NCBI RefSeq assembly: GCF_001949125.1
Contig: NZ_MSTI01000115.1
Location: 1 to 64,000, forward strand
Length of the DNA: 64,000 nucleotides
Direction: 5' to 3'
Origin: Deinococcus marmoris
GTDB lineage: Bacteria; Deinococcota; Deinococci; Deinococcales; Deinococcaceae
A program made the translations under genes and the position numbers. The notes below the pieces were generated by a model. That model was not told the origin of the DNA and made no database searches. It was given only the letters and a program-made list of their open reading frames with translations. Position 1 is the first letter of the stretch. Every line of letters starts with the position of its first letter. Below, piece by piece: positions 10,064-18,737 of the stretch.

Positions 10064-10660
10064 ATGATTGCTTACCTGTCTGGCGTGGTGCGCGAGGTGC
10101 GCGAGAACAGCGCCGTGGTGGTGGCGGGCGGCGTGGGCTACGAGGTCCAGTGTCCGGCGGGAACGCTGGCGAAACTGGTGGCGGGGCAGCCCGCCGAACT
10201 GAACACCCGTTTCATCGTGCGCGAGGATGCCCAACTGCTGTTCGGTTTCGCGGATACCGACAGCGTGCGGCTGTTCGATCTGCTGACCGGGGTGAGCGGC
10301 GTGGGGCCAAAGCTGGGGCTGGCGATGCTGTCGGCCATGCCCGTCTCGGCGCTGGCGCAGGGCCTGCTGAGCGGCGACGCCAAACTGCTGTCCAGCGTCT
10401 CTGGCGTGGGCAAGAAGACCGCTGAGCGGCTGGTGCTGGAGCTTCAGGGCAAGGTGCCCGAACATCTGGCCGCGCCTGCCGTGGGCGGCGTGAGGGCCAC
10501 CAGACCAGTGACGACGGAGGGCCGCGACGCGGTGGACGCGCTACTGGCCCTGGGTTTCCGCGAGGCCGGGGTGCGCGCGGTGGTGGCCGAACTGCTGTCC
10601 GCCGAGCCGGGGCTGAGCGCCGACGCGCTGATCCGCAAGGGCCTGGGTCGCTTGAGGTGA
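10064..10660 (+). CDS. ruvA: Holliday junction DNA helicase subunit RuvA
   Basis: Binds four-way DNA junctions and, with RuvB, drives branch migration in recombination repair. The 198-residue protein begins with the standard MIAYLSG OB-fold domain. Two helix-hairpin-helix motifs follow (LTGVSGVGPKLGLAML and SSVSGVGKKTAERLVLEL), then a variable linker and a C-terminal three-helix domain (DAVDALLALGFREAGVRAVV) that contacts RuvB. Start ATG 10064 is chosen over GTG 10058 because of family alignment and the -10 box. Neither ruvB nor ruvC is adjacent. Confidence 0.95.
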   Translation: MIAYLSGVVREVRENSAVVVAGGVGYEVQCPAGTLAKLVAGQPAELNTRFIVREDAQLLFGFADTDSVRLFDLLTGVSGVGPKLGLAMLSAMPVSALAQGLLSGDAKLLSSVSGVGKKTAERLVLELQGKVPEHLAAPAVGGVRATRPVTTEGRDAVDALLALGFREAGVRAVVAELLSAEPGLSADALIRKGLGRLR

Positions 10661-10735
10661 GGGGCTGCTTACGGTGGCCTGCCTCACTCATCTGATAAAA
10701 AAATCCGCGTGACGCACGGCCAGCCCGACGAAGTG

Positions 10736-10871
10736 ATACGGACTCCGATTGAATCGTTTGCAAAAACGATGAAATCCGAGCGGATGCGAGAAGGAGAAGG
10801 ACGGGTTCCGGGCGTGGAGTTAACGAACCGGAGCTTTCCCGGTTTGTTAACGCAACAGACGGAATCCGTAT
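10736..10871. repeat. Structured small repeat with 12-bp terminal inverted repeats
   Basis: The left end ATACGGACTCCG (10736-10747) is the inverted copy of the right end CGGAATCCGTAT (10860-10871) with one mismatch. Inside are two hairpins: ATCGTTT-gcaa-AAACGAT (10753-10770) and a 13-bp stem GTTAACGAACCGG / CCGGTTTGTTAAC (10819-10851). This looks like a MITE-like small non-coding repeat of the type known in Deinococcus. The right end contains the ATG used for ltrA. Confidence 0.65.
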
Positions 10872-12156
10872 GAATCTCCAGAGAACCGTGGAAGATGCGC
10901 CCTCTGAAGCCCAGGATCAGGAGAGTTCTGTTTACCAGGAGCAGAAGGTCTCCTGGCTGGAACTGTTCTTTGACCTGATCTTCGTGGTGGCCTTCGATCA
11001 GCTTGCCAAGCGGCTGGGCCAGTCGCCGGACTTCATGAGCCTCTTGCACTTCGGGCTGCTGTTCGTGGCGGTGTGGTGGGCCTGGGCGGGCAACGCCACC
11101 TTCGCCGCCCGCTACGGCAACGAGAGCCGCACCTACCGCTGGGGCACGCTGGCGCAACTGGTGTCGCTGGGCATGATTGCCCTGACCATCCGGGGCGATC
11201 TGGTGGATACCGGTTCGGCCTTTGCGCTGGCCTACGGGGTCAACCGGCTGATCCAGACAGGGCTGTACGTGGCGGTGGCGCGGCGTGGTCCCGCCGTGGC
11301 CGCCTTCGCCGGGCGCATGGCGCTGGCCTTCGGCACGGCAGCGGCGCTGTGGCTGGTCTCGGCGGCGTGGCCGGGTGGCTCGGCGGCGCAGATCGGGCTG
11401 TGGTGCGCCGCCCTGCTGCTGGACGTGCTGACCCCGGTCTTCATCCGCAACCACAGCCGCCACGCCCTGCCGCACGAGGGCCACCTGCCCGAACGGGTGG
11501 GCCTGCTGCAAATCATCGCGCTGGGGGAAATCGTCACCGAAGTCGTGGGCGGCAGCCGACAGCAGGAGCTGAACGCGAATAACCTGATTCCGGCGCTGGC
11601 GGCCATCGTGACGGCGGTGGCGCTGTGGCGCATGTACTTCGATCAGGCCCGCTCGCTGCCGCTGCTGGGGGCGCGGGTGGACCGCCGGGTGGAGGGCATG
11701 CTGGCGTGGCTGTACGGCCACCTGCCCTTCACGTTGGCGGTGGTGGTGCTGAGCGTGGGGCTGGGACACGGCCTGTCTGCCGCCGGGTCCAGCAAGGCCG
11801 CCGAGGACCAGCAGTTGGTGGCCGCCGCGCTGGCCCTGGCCCTGCTGACGCTGGCGTTTTTGCGCTGGAATTCGCTACGGGTCACGCGCCGTTTCTTCCC
11901 GGACAGAAGTCTGCCCGCGCTGCTGGTGGGGGCGGGGCTGGCCGTGGGGCTGCTGTTCATCGATCTGGACACTTTCCGGGTGCATCTGGCCGTCGCCGCC
12001 TTAACCACGCTGGTGGCCCTGATCATCGCCACCGATCCGGTTACGCGGCGGCTGGGCCAACTGGAGGAAGCAGTGCTGGAGCGTCTTGGAGAGGGCGATC
12101 AGCCCGACTCGGTAGAGGACGCCCTGGAGGAATTGCCCCAGACACCGTCAGGATGA
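10870..12156 (+). CDS. Low temperature requirement A (LtrA) family membrane protein
   Basis: A 428-residue LtrA-family integral membrane protein with about ten or more hydrophobic segments and the family signatures VSWLELFFDLIFVVAFDQLA near the N-terminus and LPERVGLLQIIALGEIV in the middle. The family is named for a Listeria cold-growth phenotype, but its transported substrate is not established. No ribosome binding site precedes ATG 10870. That codon and the bases before it belong to the right terminal repeat of the element at 10736-10871, so the first ~25 hydrophilic residues may be a recent addition. The gene overlaps the convergent fni by nine bases. Confidence 0.85.
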   Translation: MNLQRTVEDAPSEAQDQESSVYQEQKVSWLELFFDLIFVVAFDQLAKRLGQSPDFMSLLHFGLLFVAVWWAWAGNATFAARYGNESRTYRWGTLAQLVSLGMIALTIRGDLVDTGSAFALAYGVNRLIQTGLYVAVARRGPAVAAFAGRMALAFGTAAALWLVSAAWPGGSAAQIGLWCAALLLDVLTPVFIRNHSRHALPHEGHLPERVGLLQIIALGEIVTEVVGGSRQQELNANNLIPALAAIVTAVALWRMYFDQARSLPLLGARVDRRVEGMLAWLYGHLPFTLAVVVLSVGLGHGLSAAGSSKAAEDQQLVAAALALALLTLAFLRWNSLRVTRRFFPDRSLPALLVGAGLAVGLLFIDLDTFRVHLAVAALTTLVALIIATDPVTRRLGQLEEAVLERLGEGDQPDSVEDALEELPQTPSG

Positions 12157-13164
12157 GGCCCGCACCGCCGACACGTCCGAGTAGCCGCCCACGAACAGGG
12201 CCACGCGCAATTCCTGAATGAAGTTCGCCAGCCAGTCCTCCACGGCTTCAGCGCTGTCCAGCGCGGGTGCAAGAAGTGGGCGGGCCACCGCCACCACCCC
12301 CGCGCCCAGGCTGAGGGCGCGGGCGGCGTCCAGCCCCGTGCGAATGCCCCCGGAGGCGATCAGGGGCATTCTCGGGGCAGCGATTCTGGCCTCACGTAAT
12401 GCCTGGGCCGTCGGCACGCCCACCTCGCACAGATCAGGACTGATGACCGCGCCATGTTCCACCAGTTGTTCCACCCGCGCCCAACTGGTGCCCCCGGCTC
12501 CGGCCACGTCCAGCGCGGCGAATCCCAGGTCACGAACAGCAGCAACGGTGTGCGCGTCCAGCCCATGCCCCACCTCTTTAAGAACCACCGGGAAGGGCAG
12601 GTCTGGCAGCAGTTCGGCCAGCCGCGCAGTCAGGCCCGTCCAGTTCGTATCGCCGCCGCGCTGCAACGCTTCCTGCAAGGGGTTGACGTGAATCGCCAGA
12701 GCGTCCGCGCCCACGGTCTGCACGGCGCGGCTGGCCTCTTTCGCGCCGTAGCCCAGCAGGAACTGTGCCCCGCCCAGATTGCCGAGCAGCAGGATATCGG
12801 GGGCCAGTTCGCGGATCTGGAAGGTGGCGGCGGTGTCGGGGCGCTCCAGCATCACGCGCTGCGAACCCAGCATCAGACCCACGCCCAGCTTCTGCGCGGC
12901 CTGTGCCAGATGGGCATTGATGTGCCCCGCCCGCTCGGCCCCGCCAGTCATCGCGCCGATCAGGACCGGGGCCTTCAGGGTGTGGCCCAGAAACGTGGTG
13001 GTCAGGTTTATCTCGCTCAGGTTGCGCTCCGGCAGGGCGCGGTAGAGCCAGGGCACCGCCTCCAGCCCGGTGGTCACGCCCGCGTACTGGCTCTCCGGCA
13101 GCAGGCACGCCTCCACATGGCGCAGTTTGCGCGCCGCGATTTCGGAGGCTGGCGTGGGGATCAT
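12148..13164 (-). CDS. fni: Type 2 isopentenyl-diphosphate delta-isomerase
   Basis: FMN-dependent enzyme that interconverts isopentenyl and dimethylallyl diphosphate for carotenoid and quinone side chains. The 338-residue TIM barrel shows IGAMTGG, GLMLGSQRVML, a LPFPVVLKEVGHG segment, DVAGAGGTSW and IASGGIRTGLDAARAL, all typical of the type 2 enzyme. A leaderless promoter box sits in front of ATG 13164. The gene is alone between ltrA and the initiator tRNA. Confidence 0.93.
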   Translation of the reverse strand: MIPTPASEIAARKLRHVEACLLPESQYAGVTTGLEAVPWLYRALPERNLSEINLTTTFLGHTLKAPVLIGAMTGGAERAGHINAHLAQAAQKLGVGLMLGSQRVMLERPDTAATFQIRELAPDILLLGNLGGAQFLLGYGAKEASRAVQTVGADALAIHVNPLQEALQRGGDTNWTGLTARLAELLPDLPFPVVLKEVGHGLDAHTVAAVRDLGFAALDVAGAGGTSWARVEQLVEHGAVISPDLCEVGVPTAQALREARIAAPRMPLIASGGIRTGLDAARALSLGAGVVAVARPLLAPALDSAEAVEDWLANFIQELRVALFVGGYSDVSAVRASS

Positions 13165-13170
13165 CCCCCC

Positions 13171-13176
13171 AGCCTA
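13171..13176 (-). promoter_or_regulatory. Leaderless -10 box of fni
   Basis: Minus-strand TAGGCT lies 6 bases before ATG 13164. Confidence 0.55.
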
Positions 13177-13256
13177 GCGCCCGCCGGGTCAGGCTGGCGC
13201 ACGAATTCACGCACTCCCTCTCGCCCTGCGCCGCCCTATGGCAACCCCATGCACAG

Positions 13257-13285
13257 TTGACAGTCCGGGCGGGGGGCTGTACTAT
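13257..13285 (+). promoter_or_regulatory. Sigma-70-type promoter of the initiator tRNA
   Basis: A consensus -35 TTGACA (13257-13262), a 17-base spacer and -10 TACTAT (13280-13285). Transcription would start near 13292, about 60 bases before the tRNA. Confidence 0.8.
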
Positions 13286-13350
13286 TCCCAAGCGCTGAGA
13301 AGAGAAGGACGGCGTGAGGCACGTTAAAAGTGCTGAAAGTTTCAAAGGAT

Positions 13351-13429
<79 letters not shown>

Positions 13430-13440
13430 AAGTAAATAAA

Positions 13441-13467
13441 GTCCCCACTTCGCGGTGGGGGCTTTTT
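13441..13467 (+). terminator. Terminator of tRNA-fMet
   Basis: CCCCAC-ttcgcg-GTGGGG hairpin followed by GCTTTTT, 12 bases after the tRNA. Confidence 0.8.
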
Positions 13468-13550
13468 CGTGTCTGGCTGTCCAACCGTCCAAAGGTCCGA
13501 CTGTCACGCCGCCGGAAGTTGGGTGGGGAACCTCCAGCCCGCGTGCGCCG

Positions 13551-13556
13551 TACTGT
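13551..13556 (+). promoter_or_regulatory. Leaderless -10 box of DUF456 gene
   Basis: TACTGT lies 8 bases before ATG 13565 and supports that start over the upstream in-frame ATG. Confidence 0.45.
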
Positions 13557-13564
13557 GCTGGGAC

Positions 13565-14068
13565 ATGAGCCTCGCCTTTCTGATTTTTCTGGTTGCCTGG
13601 ATCGTCGGCATGGTGGCGACCTTCGTGCCAGTGCTGCCCGCCACGCTGATCATCTTTCTGGGGGCGCTGGGGGCCACGCTGCTGGACGGCTTTCAGGTCT
13701 GGCCGGACCTGCCATTTCTGCTGACCTTCGGGGCGCTGACCATCCTGATCGGCTTCGTGGACAACCTGGCCTCGGCGTGGGGGGCGCGGCGCTACGGCGG
13801 CAGCAAACAGGCGGTCTGGGGCGCATTGATCGGCGGGCTGGCCGGGCTGTTCATTCCCTTTGGCCTGATCGTGGGGCCGCTGGCCGGGGCGCTGCTGGCC
13901 GAACTGCTGGTGGTCCGCAAGAACCTGCCAGACGCCCTGCGCTCGGCCTGGGGAACGCTGGTGGGCCTGCTGACCGGACTGGGTGCCAAGCTGATCCTGC
14001 ACCTGCTGATGGGCATTTACGAGCTGTGGCGGCTGTGGGAACCTGCGCGGAGCGTGGTGGGCGCTTAG
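13565..14068 (+). CDS. DUF456 family membrane protein
   Basis: A 167-residue, very hydrophobic protein with about four to five membrane segments and the DUF456 pattern: [16 protein letters not shown] near the N-terminus, then [43 protein letters not shown] and a glycine-rich last helix. The DUF456 role is unknown. An upstream in-frame ATG (13469) lies in the tRNA terminator region and would add a non-hydrophobic leader, so 13565 is chosen. The gene is probably transcribed alone. Confidence 0.8.
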   Translation: MSLAFLIFLVAWIVGMVATFVPVLPATLIIFLGALGATLLDGFQVWPDLPFLLTFGALTILIGFVDNLASAWGARRYGGSKQAVWGALIGGLAGLFIPFGLIVGPLAGALLAELLVVRKNLPDALRSAWGTLVGLLTGLGAKLILHLLMGIYELWRLWEPARSVVGA

Positions 14069-14146
14069 AAGGTTGGTCTGCAAATAAGAATGCTCAGCTC
14101 AAGGCCCTGTGAACCCCGCCCAGCACAGCCCCACGCCGCGCCGCTC

Positions 14147-14152
14147 TAGCCT
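14147..14152 (+). promoter_or_regulatory. Leaderless -10 box of the aldehyde oxidoreductase operon
   Basis: TAGCCT lies 7 bases before ATG 14160, at the head of the three-gene operon. Confidence 0.55.
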
Positions 14153-14159
14153 GACCCCC

Positions 14160-14642
14160 ATGACCTCACTCAATAGCGTTCCCCTGACCCTCACGGTCAA
14201 TGGGCAGGCGCACGCGCTGGATATTCCTGTGCAGGCCACCCTGCTGGACGTGCTGCGCGAGCGGTTGCATCTGACCGGCACCAAGAAGGGCTGCGATCAC
14301 GGCCAGTGCGGGGCCTGCACCGTGCTGATGGACGGCGAACCCCACCTGAGTTGCCTGACCCTGGCCCTCAGCGCCCAGGACCACGAAATCCGCACCATCG
14401 AGGGCCTGAGCGGGCCAGACGGCGCACTGCACCCGATGCAGGCGGCCTTTATCGAACACGACGCCTTTCAGTGCGGCTACTGCACGCCCGGCCAGATTCT
14501 CAGTGCAGTGGCCTGCGTGGAGGGCGGACATGCCGCGAATAACGCTGAATTGCGCGACTTCATGAGCGGGAACCTGTGCCGCTGCGCCGCCTATCCGCAG
14601 ATTGTCGAGGCCGTCAAGAGTGTGGCTGGAGAGCGCCAGTGA
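14160..14642 (+). CDS. Aldehyde oxidoreductase, 2Fe-2S subunit (PaoA/YagT-like)
   Basis: The small iron-sulfur subunit of a xanthine-oxidase-family molybdenum enzyme. It carries electrons from the molybdenum site to FAD. The 160-residue protein has a plant-type ferredoxin cluster (KKGCDHGQCGACTVLMDG then a fourth Cys) and a C-terminal cluster (CGYCTPGQ and NLCRC). The E. coli counterpart PaoA has a twin-arginine export signal; here the protein begins MTSLNSVPLTLTVNG without one, so the complex should be cytoplasmic. The next gene starts at a GTG overlapping this TGA, so translation is coupled. Confidence 0.92.
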   Translation: MTSLNSVPLTLTVNGQAHALDIPVQATLLDVLRERLHLTGTKKGCDHGQCGACTVLMDGEPHLSCLTLALSAQDHEIRTIEGLSGPDGALHPMQAAFIEHDAFQCGYCTPGQILSAVACVEGGHAANNAELRDFMSGNLCRCAAYPQIVEAVKSVAGERQ

Positions 14643-15655
14643 GGCCCTTCGAGTACGCGCGGGCGCAGAGTGTAGAGGGTGCGGTGGGCCAGCCGGGCAA
14701 ATTCCTGGCGGGCGGCACCACCCTGATCGACCTGATGAAACTGGACGTGGAGCGCCCCTCCCACCTGACCGACATCACACCGCTGCGCGAGAACGGGGAG
14801 TTGTCGCAGATCGTGGAGGACGGCGAGGGCGTGCGGATCGGCGCACTCGCCAGCATGTCGCAGACCGCTGAACACGCCCTGATTGCCGAACGTTACCCGG
14901 CGCTCCGTGAAGCCCTCCTTGCAGGTGCCTCCCAGCAGATTCGCAACATGGCGAGTATGGGCGGCAACATCATGCAGCGCACGCGTTGCCCGTATTTCCG
15001 CGACCTGGCCTTCAAGGAATGCAACAAGCGCGATCCGGGCAGCGGGTGCGGCGCACGCGAGGGCCATCACCGCAAAATGGCGATTCTGGGCGGCTCGGAT
15101 CAGTGCATTGCCACGCACGCCTCGGACGCTTCGGTGGCGCTGGTGGCGTATGGGGCCAGTGTGGTTTTGCGCGGGCCAGATGGAGAGCGCACCGTCAGGA
15201 TGGAGGACTTTAATCTGCTGCCCGGCGAAACGCCCCACATTGAACACGATTTGAGGGATGGTGAACTGATCGTGGCGCTGATCCTTCCCGCGCCCATTGC
15301 CAGGAACGCCGTGTATCTCAAGGTGCGGGACCGCGAGAGCTACGAGTTCGCGCTGAGCAGTTGCGCCGCCGTGCTGGACGTTCAGGATGGGAAAGTGAAT
15401 GCAGCCCGTGTCGCGCTGGGTGGAGTGGGCACTAAACCCTGGCGTTCACCGGAAGCGGAAGCCGCTTTAGTCGACCAGCCCGCCACCCGTGAAACCTTTG
15501 AAGCCGCCGCCCGCGCCGCGCTTCAGCACGCGCACCCGCTGGCGCAGAATGCCTTCAAGGTGCCGCTGACCGCCCGCGTGATCGTCCGGGCGCTGATGCA
15601 GGCGGCAGGGCTTGTGGATGAAGCCGGAAATTCAATCGAAGGAGCAGGCGCATGA
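14639..15655 (+). CDS. Aldehyde oxidoreductase, FAD subunit with 4Fe-4S loop (PaoB/YagS-like)
   Basis: The 338-residue FAD-binding subunit. FAD-site glycine motifs are seen as FLAGGTTLIDLMKL and NMASMGGNIMQRTRC. The stretch from RCPYFR through CNKRDPGSGCGA to SDQCIA has the four cysteines of the extra 4Fe-4S cluster known in E. coli PaoB and absent from ordinary xanthine dehydrogenase medium chains. Start GTG 14639 overlaps the previous stop, and the protein then opens VRPFEYARA as in the family. It overlaps the large-subunit gene by four bases. Confidence 0.92.
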   Translation: MRPFEYARAQSVEGAVGQPGKFLAGGTTLIDLMKLDVERPSHLTDITPLRENGELSQIVEDGEGVRIGALASMSQTAEHALIAERYPALREALLAGASQQIRNMASMGGNIMQRTRCPYFRDLAFKECNKRDPGSGCGAREGHHRKMAILGGSDQCIATHASDASVALVAYGASVVLRGPDGERTVRMEDFNLLPGETPHIEHDLRDGELIVALILPAPIARNAVYLKVRDRESYEFALSSCAAVLDVQDGKVNAARVALGGVGTKPWRSPEAEAALVDQPATRETFEAAARAALQHAHPLAQNAFKVPLTARVIVRALMQAAGLVDEAGNSIEGAGA

Positions 15656-17946
15656 CCGTTCAGAAAGGCCAGCCTCAGAATTATGTGGGCCAGCGGGTCA
15701 GCCGCGTGGACGGCCCCGACAAGGTGCGCGGCGCGGCGACGTACACCGCCGAATTTGATCTGCCGGAACTGGCGCACGCCGTCCTGGTCAGCGCGACGAT
15801 TCCCCACGGAAGTATCAGGAGCATTGACCAGAAGGCCGCCCGCGCCGTGCCGGGGGTGCTGGACATCCTGACCCACGAGTCTCAGGGCATAGAGCTGAAG
15901 CCGGTCAAGGCGTATCCGCGTGGTCCTGCCGGAACCTCGGTTTTGCCTTTGCAATCGCCCAACATTGAGTTCCGAGGGCAGCCCGTCGCCCTGGTGGTGG
16001 CCGAGTCGCTGGAAGCCGCCCAACACGCCGCGCAACTCCTCGAAATCGAATATGACGCCTCCGACTTCCGCGCTACGCTGGAACAGGGATTGAAAGGATT
16101 GCCGCTGCTGGACAAGCTGCCGCTGCCGCCGCTGGGCCACTCGCGCGGGAATGTTAAAAAAGGTCTGAAGGACGCCGCCAGCACCTTCGAGGCCACCTAC
16201 GACACCCCGGTCCACCACCACAACCCGCTGGAGATGCACGCCGTCATTGCCGCCTGGGACGGCGACGAGCGCGTCACTATCTACGAGCCAACGCAGTGGA
16301 TGCAGTCCGCGCAGCACACCCTGGCTGCCATGCTGGGGCTGGAGCCGGACAACGTGCATGTCATCAGCCCCTTCGTGGGCGGAGGGTTTGGCAGCAAGGC
16401 CACCACCTGGCCGCACCTGCCGACTGTCGTGCTGGCTGCGCGCAAACTGGGCCGCCCGGTCAAGCTGGTGCTGTCCCGCGCCCAGATGTTTGCCGCCGTG
16501 GGCTACCGCGCCGCGACGACCTCGGCGTACTCGGTGGGGCTGGACGACAACGCGCAATTCACGGCCATGAAGTTGGACGCGCAGACGCAGACTGGGGTGT
16601 CCGACCTCTTCCCCGAGCAGGTGGGCAATGTGCCCAAGATGCTGTACGCCAACCCGAACATGGCCCTGAATTACACGCTGATCCGCACCCATGCCGGGCC
16701 AAACATCATGATGCGCGCCCCCGGCGAGGCCAGCGGCAGCTTTGGCCTGGAAGTGCTGATGGATGAGTTGGCCGAGAAAGCCGGTCTCGATCCGCTGGAA
16801 TTTCGCCGCTGCAACCACGCCCCCGAGAACAGTGATCCAGAAAGCGGCAAGCCGTACAGCAGCAAGCACCTGCTGGAATGCTATGACCGCGCGGCAGGGG
16901 CGTTTGGCTGGGAAAATCGCACCCCCGAAATCGGCTCCATGCGCGACGGCCACACCCTGATCGGCTGGGGCATGGCCACCGCCACCTACCCGGTCTACGC
17001 CAGCGCCGCCACCGCCCGCGCCCGGCTGTGCGCCGACGGCCATGTAGAAATTGAGGCGGGCAGCCACGACATCGGCACCGGCACCTATTCCATCCTGGCC
17101 GGAATCGCCGCCGATTCGCTGGGTCTGGACATTGGGCAGATTACGGTCAAGCTGGGCGATTCGCGCCTGCCCAAGAACGGCTATTCCGGGGGCAGCCGCA
17201 CGGCCAGCAGTGTGGGAAGCGCCGTGCTGGCCGCCGCGATGGGCCTGCGTGAGGAATTGATGGAAGCCGCCACGCACGATTCCGCCTCCCCGTTGTTTGG
17301 CGTGGCCGGGCAGGACATCCACCCGCGCGATGGCGGCCTGTATCTGGGCGAAACGGATCAGGGCGAGGACTATACCGCCATCCTCAAACGCCTGGGCAAG
17401 GACCAGCACGAGGTCTACCGCGAAACCATCCCGCACGAGGGCAGCCAGAAACACCTCGATCAGCTCAAGGCGGGCAAGGACGGCAGCGTGGCAGCGGTGG
17501 CCGAGCGCTTCGCCCGCCATTCCTGGGGTGCGGTGTTCGTGGAGGTTCGCATCGATCCCGATTTCATGACCCCGCGTGTCAGCCGGGTGGTGGGGGCCTT
17601 CGACATCGGGCAGGTCATCAACGCAAAGACTGCCGAATCGCAACTGACGGGCGGCATGGTCTGGGGCGTGGGCATGGCGCTGCACGAGGAAACCCACACC
17701 GACGCGCGCACGGGCCTGATCCTGAACAGCAATCTGGCCGAGTACCACATTCCCGTCAATGCCGATATCGGCAGCGTACAGGCCATCGCGCTGGACCATC
17801 CCGACTTCCACGTCAGCGCTCTGGGCGCACGTGGCGCGGGCGAAATCGGCATCGTGGGGACCGCCGCCGCCGTCGCCAACGCCATCTACCACGCGACAGG
17901 CAAGCGGGTGCGCGAGACGCCGATCACGCTGGACAAGTTGATTTGA
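15652..17946 (+). CDS. Aldehyde oxidoreductase, molybdopterin-binding subunit (PaoC/YagR-like)
   Basis: The catalytic subunit, which holds the molybdenum cofactor and oxidises the substrate, probably an aldehyde. The 764-residue protein has the xanthine oxidase large-chain layout: RVDGPDKVRGAATYTAEF at the start, FVGGGFGSK, MRAPGEASGSFGLEVLMDE, GSHDIGTGTYSIL and the catalytic Glu in ARGAGEIGIVGTAAAVANAI near the C-terminus. It is close in size to E. coli PaoC. The operon has no XdhC/PaoD-type cofactor-insertion chaperone, which must lie elsewhere. Substrate range cannot be read from the sequence. Confidence 0.93.
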   Translation: MTVQKGQPQNYVGQRVSRVDGPDKVRGAATYTAEFDLPELAHAVLVSATIPHGSIRSIDQKAARAVPGVLDILTHESQGIELKPVKAYPRGPAGTSVLPLQSPNIEFRGQPVALVVAESLEAAQHAAQLLEIEYDASDFRATLEQGLKGLPLLDKLPLPPLGHSRGNVKKGLKDAASTFEATYDTPVHHHNPLEMHAVIAAWDGDERVTIYEPTQWMQSAQHTLAAMLGLEPDNVHVISPFVGGGFGSKATTWPHLPTVVLAARKLGRPVKLVLSRAQMFAAVGYRAATTSAYSVGLDDNAQFTAMKLDAQTQTGVSDLFPEQVGNVPKMLYANPNMALNYTLIRTHAGPNIMMRAPGEASGSFGLEVLMDELAEKAGLDPLEFRRCNHAPENSDPESGKPYSSKHLLECYDRAAGAFGWENRTPEIGSMRDGHTLIGWGMATATYPVYASAATARARLCADGHVEIEAGSHDIGTGTYSILAGIAADSLGLDIGQITVKLGDSRLPKNGYSGGSRTASSVGSAVLAAAMGLREELMEAATHDSASPLFGVAGQDIHPRDGGLYLGETDQGEDYTAILKRLGKDQHEVYRETIPHEGSQKHLDQLKAGKDGSVAAVAERFARHSWGAVFVEVRIDPDFMTPRVSRVVGAFDIGQVINAKTAESQLTGGMVWGVGMALHEETHTDARTGLILNSNLAEYHIPVNADIGSVQAIALDHPDFHVSALGARGAGEIGIVGTAAAVANAIYHATGKRVRETPITLDKLI

Positions 17947-17987
17947 GCTGGAAGTAGGTCCCTCACCGCGCTACATTCATTCCCGTC

Positions 17988-18737
17988 ATGACCTCATCCA
18001 CACTGCCCCGCCTGACCGTCTGGAACGAGTACCGCCACGAACTGGAAAACCCCAAAGTCAGCGTCCACTACCCGGACGGCATCCACAGCGTGATTGCCGA
18101 CGGGTTGCGGAGGCACGGCTTTGAAAGTGTCCAGACCGCCACCCTCGATCAGCCTGAACATGGCCTGACCGACGAGGTGCTGAACAATACGGACGTGCTG
18201 CTGTGGTGGGGACACAAGGCACACGGCGACGTGTCGGACGCTGTGGCGGCGAAAGTGGTGGCCCGCGTGCTGAACGGCATGGGCCTGATCGTGCTGCATT
18301 CCGGGCACTTCAGCAAGCCGTTCAAGACGCTCATGGGCACCGGCTGTGATCTGAAATGGCGTGAGGTAGGCGAGAAGGAGCGGCTGTGGGTGGTTAACCC
18401 GGCGCACCCCGTCGCGCAGGGCGTGGGCGAATTCATCGAGCTGGAGCATGAGGAGATGTACGGCGAGCATTTCGACATCCCTGCCCCCGATGAACTGGTC
18501 TTCGTAAGCTGGTTCGCGGGCGGCGAGGTGTTCCGCAGCGGCTGCACCTTCACGCGCGGCAGCGGCAAGATCTTTTACTTCCGCCCCGGCCACGAAACAT
18601 TTCCGACGTACCACAACCCGCAGATTCAACAGGTGATTGCCAACGCCGCACGCTGGGCCATGCCCACGGCCAGTGCGCCGCGTTCGTTCGGACACCGGCC
18701 CCAGCCACTGGAAACACTGCCGCTGGAAAAGCTGTGA
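17988..18737 (+). CDS. thuA: ThuA domain protein (trehalose utilization type)
   Basis: A 249-residue ThuA-family protein with a class I glutamine-amidotransferase-like fold. Family features are [16 protein letters not shown] TVWNEYRHE at the start, [26 protein letters not shown] and the C-terminal [20 protein letters not shown] with its histidine. In Sinorhizobium ThuA acts with the dehydrogenase ThuB in a keto-trehalose route of trehalose breakdown. Here too the next gene encodes a Gfo/Idh/MocA oxidoreductase and overlaps it by four bases, so a ThuAB-like pair is likely. The substrate may be another disaccharide. Confidence 0.88.
   Translation: MTSSTLPRLTVWNEYRHELENPKVSVHYPDGIHSVIADGLRRHGFESVQTATLDQPEHGLTDEVLNNTDVLLWWGHKAHGDVSDAVAAKVVARVLNGMGLIVLHSGHFSKPFKTLMGTGCDLKWREVGEKERLWVVNPAHPVAQGVGEFIELEHEEMYGEHFDIPAPDELVFVSWFAGGEVFRSGCTFTRGSGKIFYFRPGHETFPTYHNPQIQQVIANAARWAMPTASAPRSFGHRPQPLETLPLEKL

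Noticed and set aside
10684..11769. 361-codon minus-strand open frame over ltrA
   Set aside because: Gln/Arg/His-rich shadow of ltrA; ltrA itself shows membrane helices and family signatures.
15523..17892. 789-codon open frame on the minus strand
   Set aside because: Antisense to the molybdopterin subunit gene; no family motif, and the composition is that expected of a reverse-complement frame.
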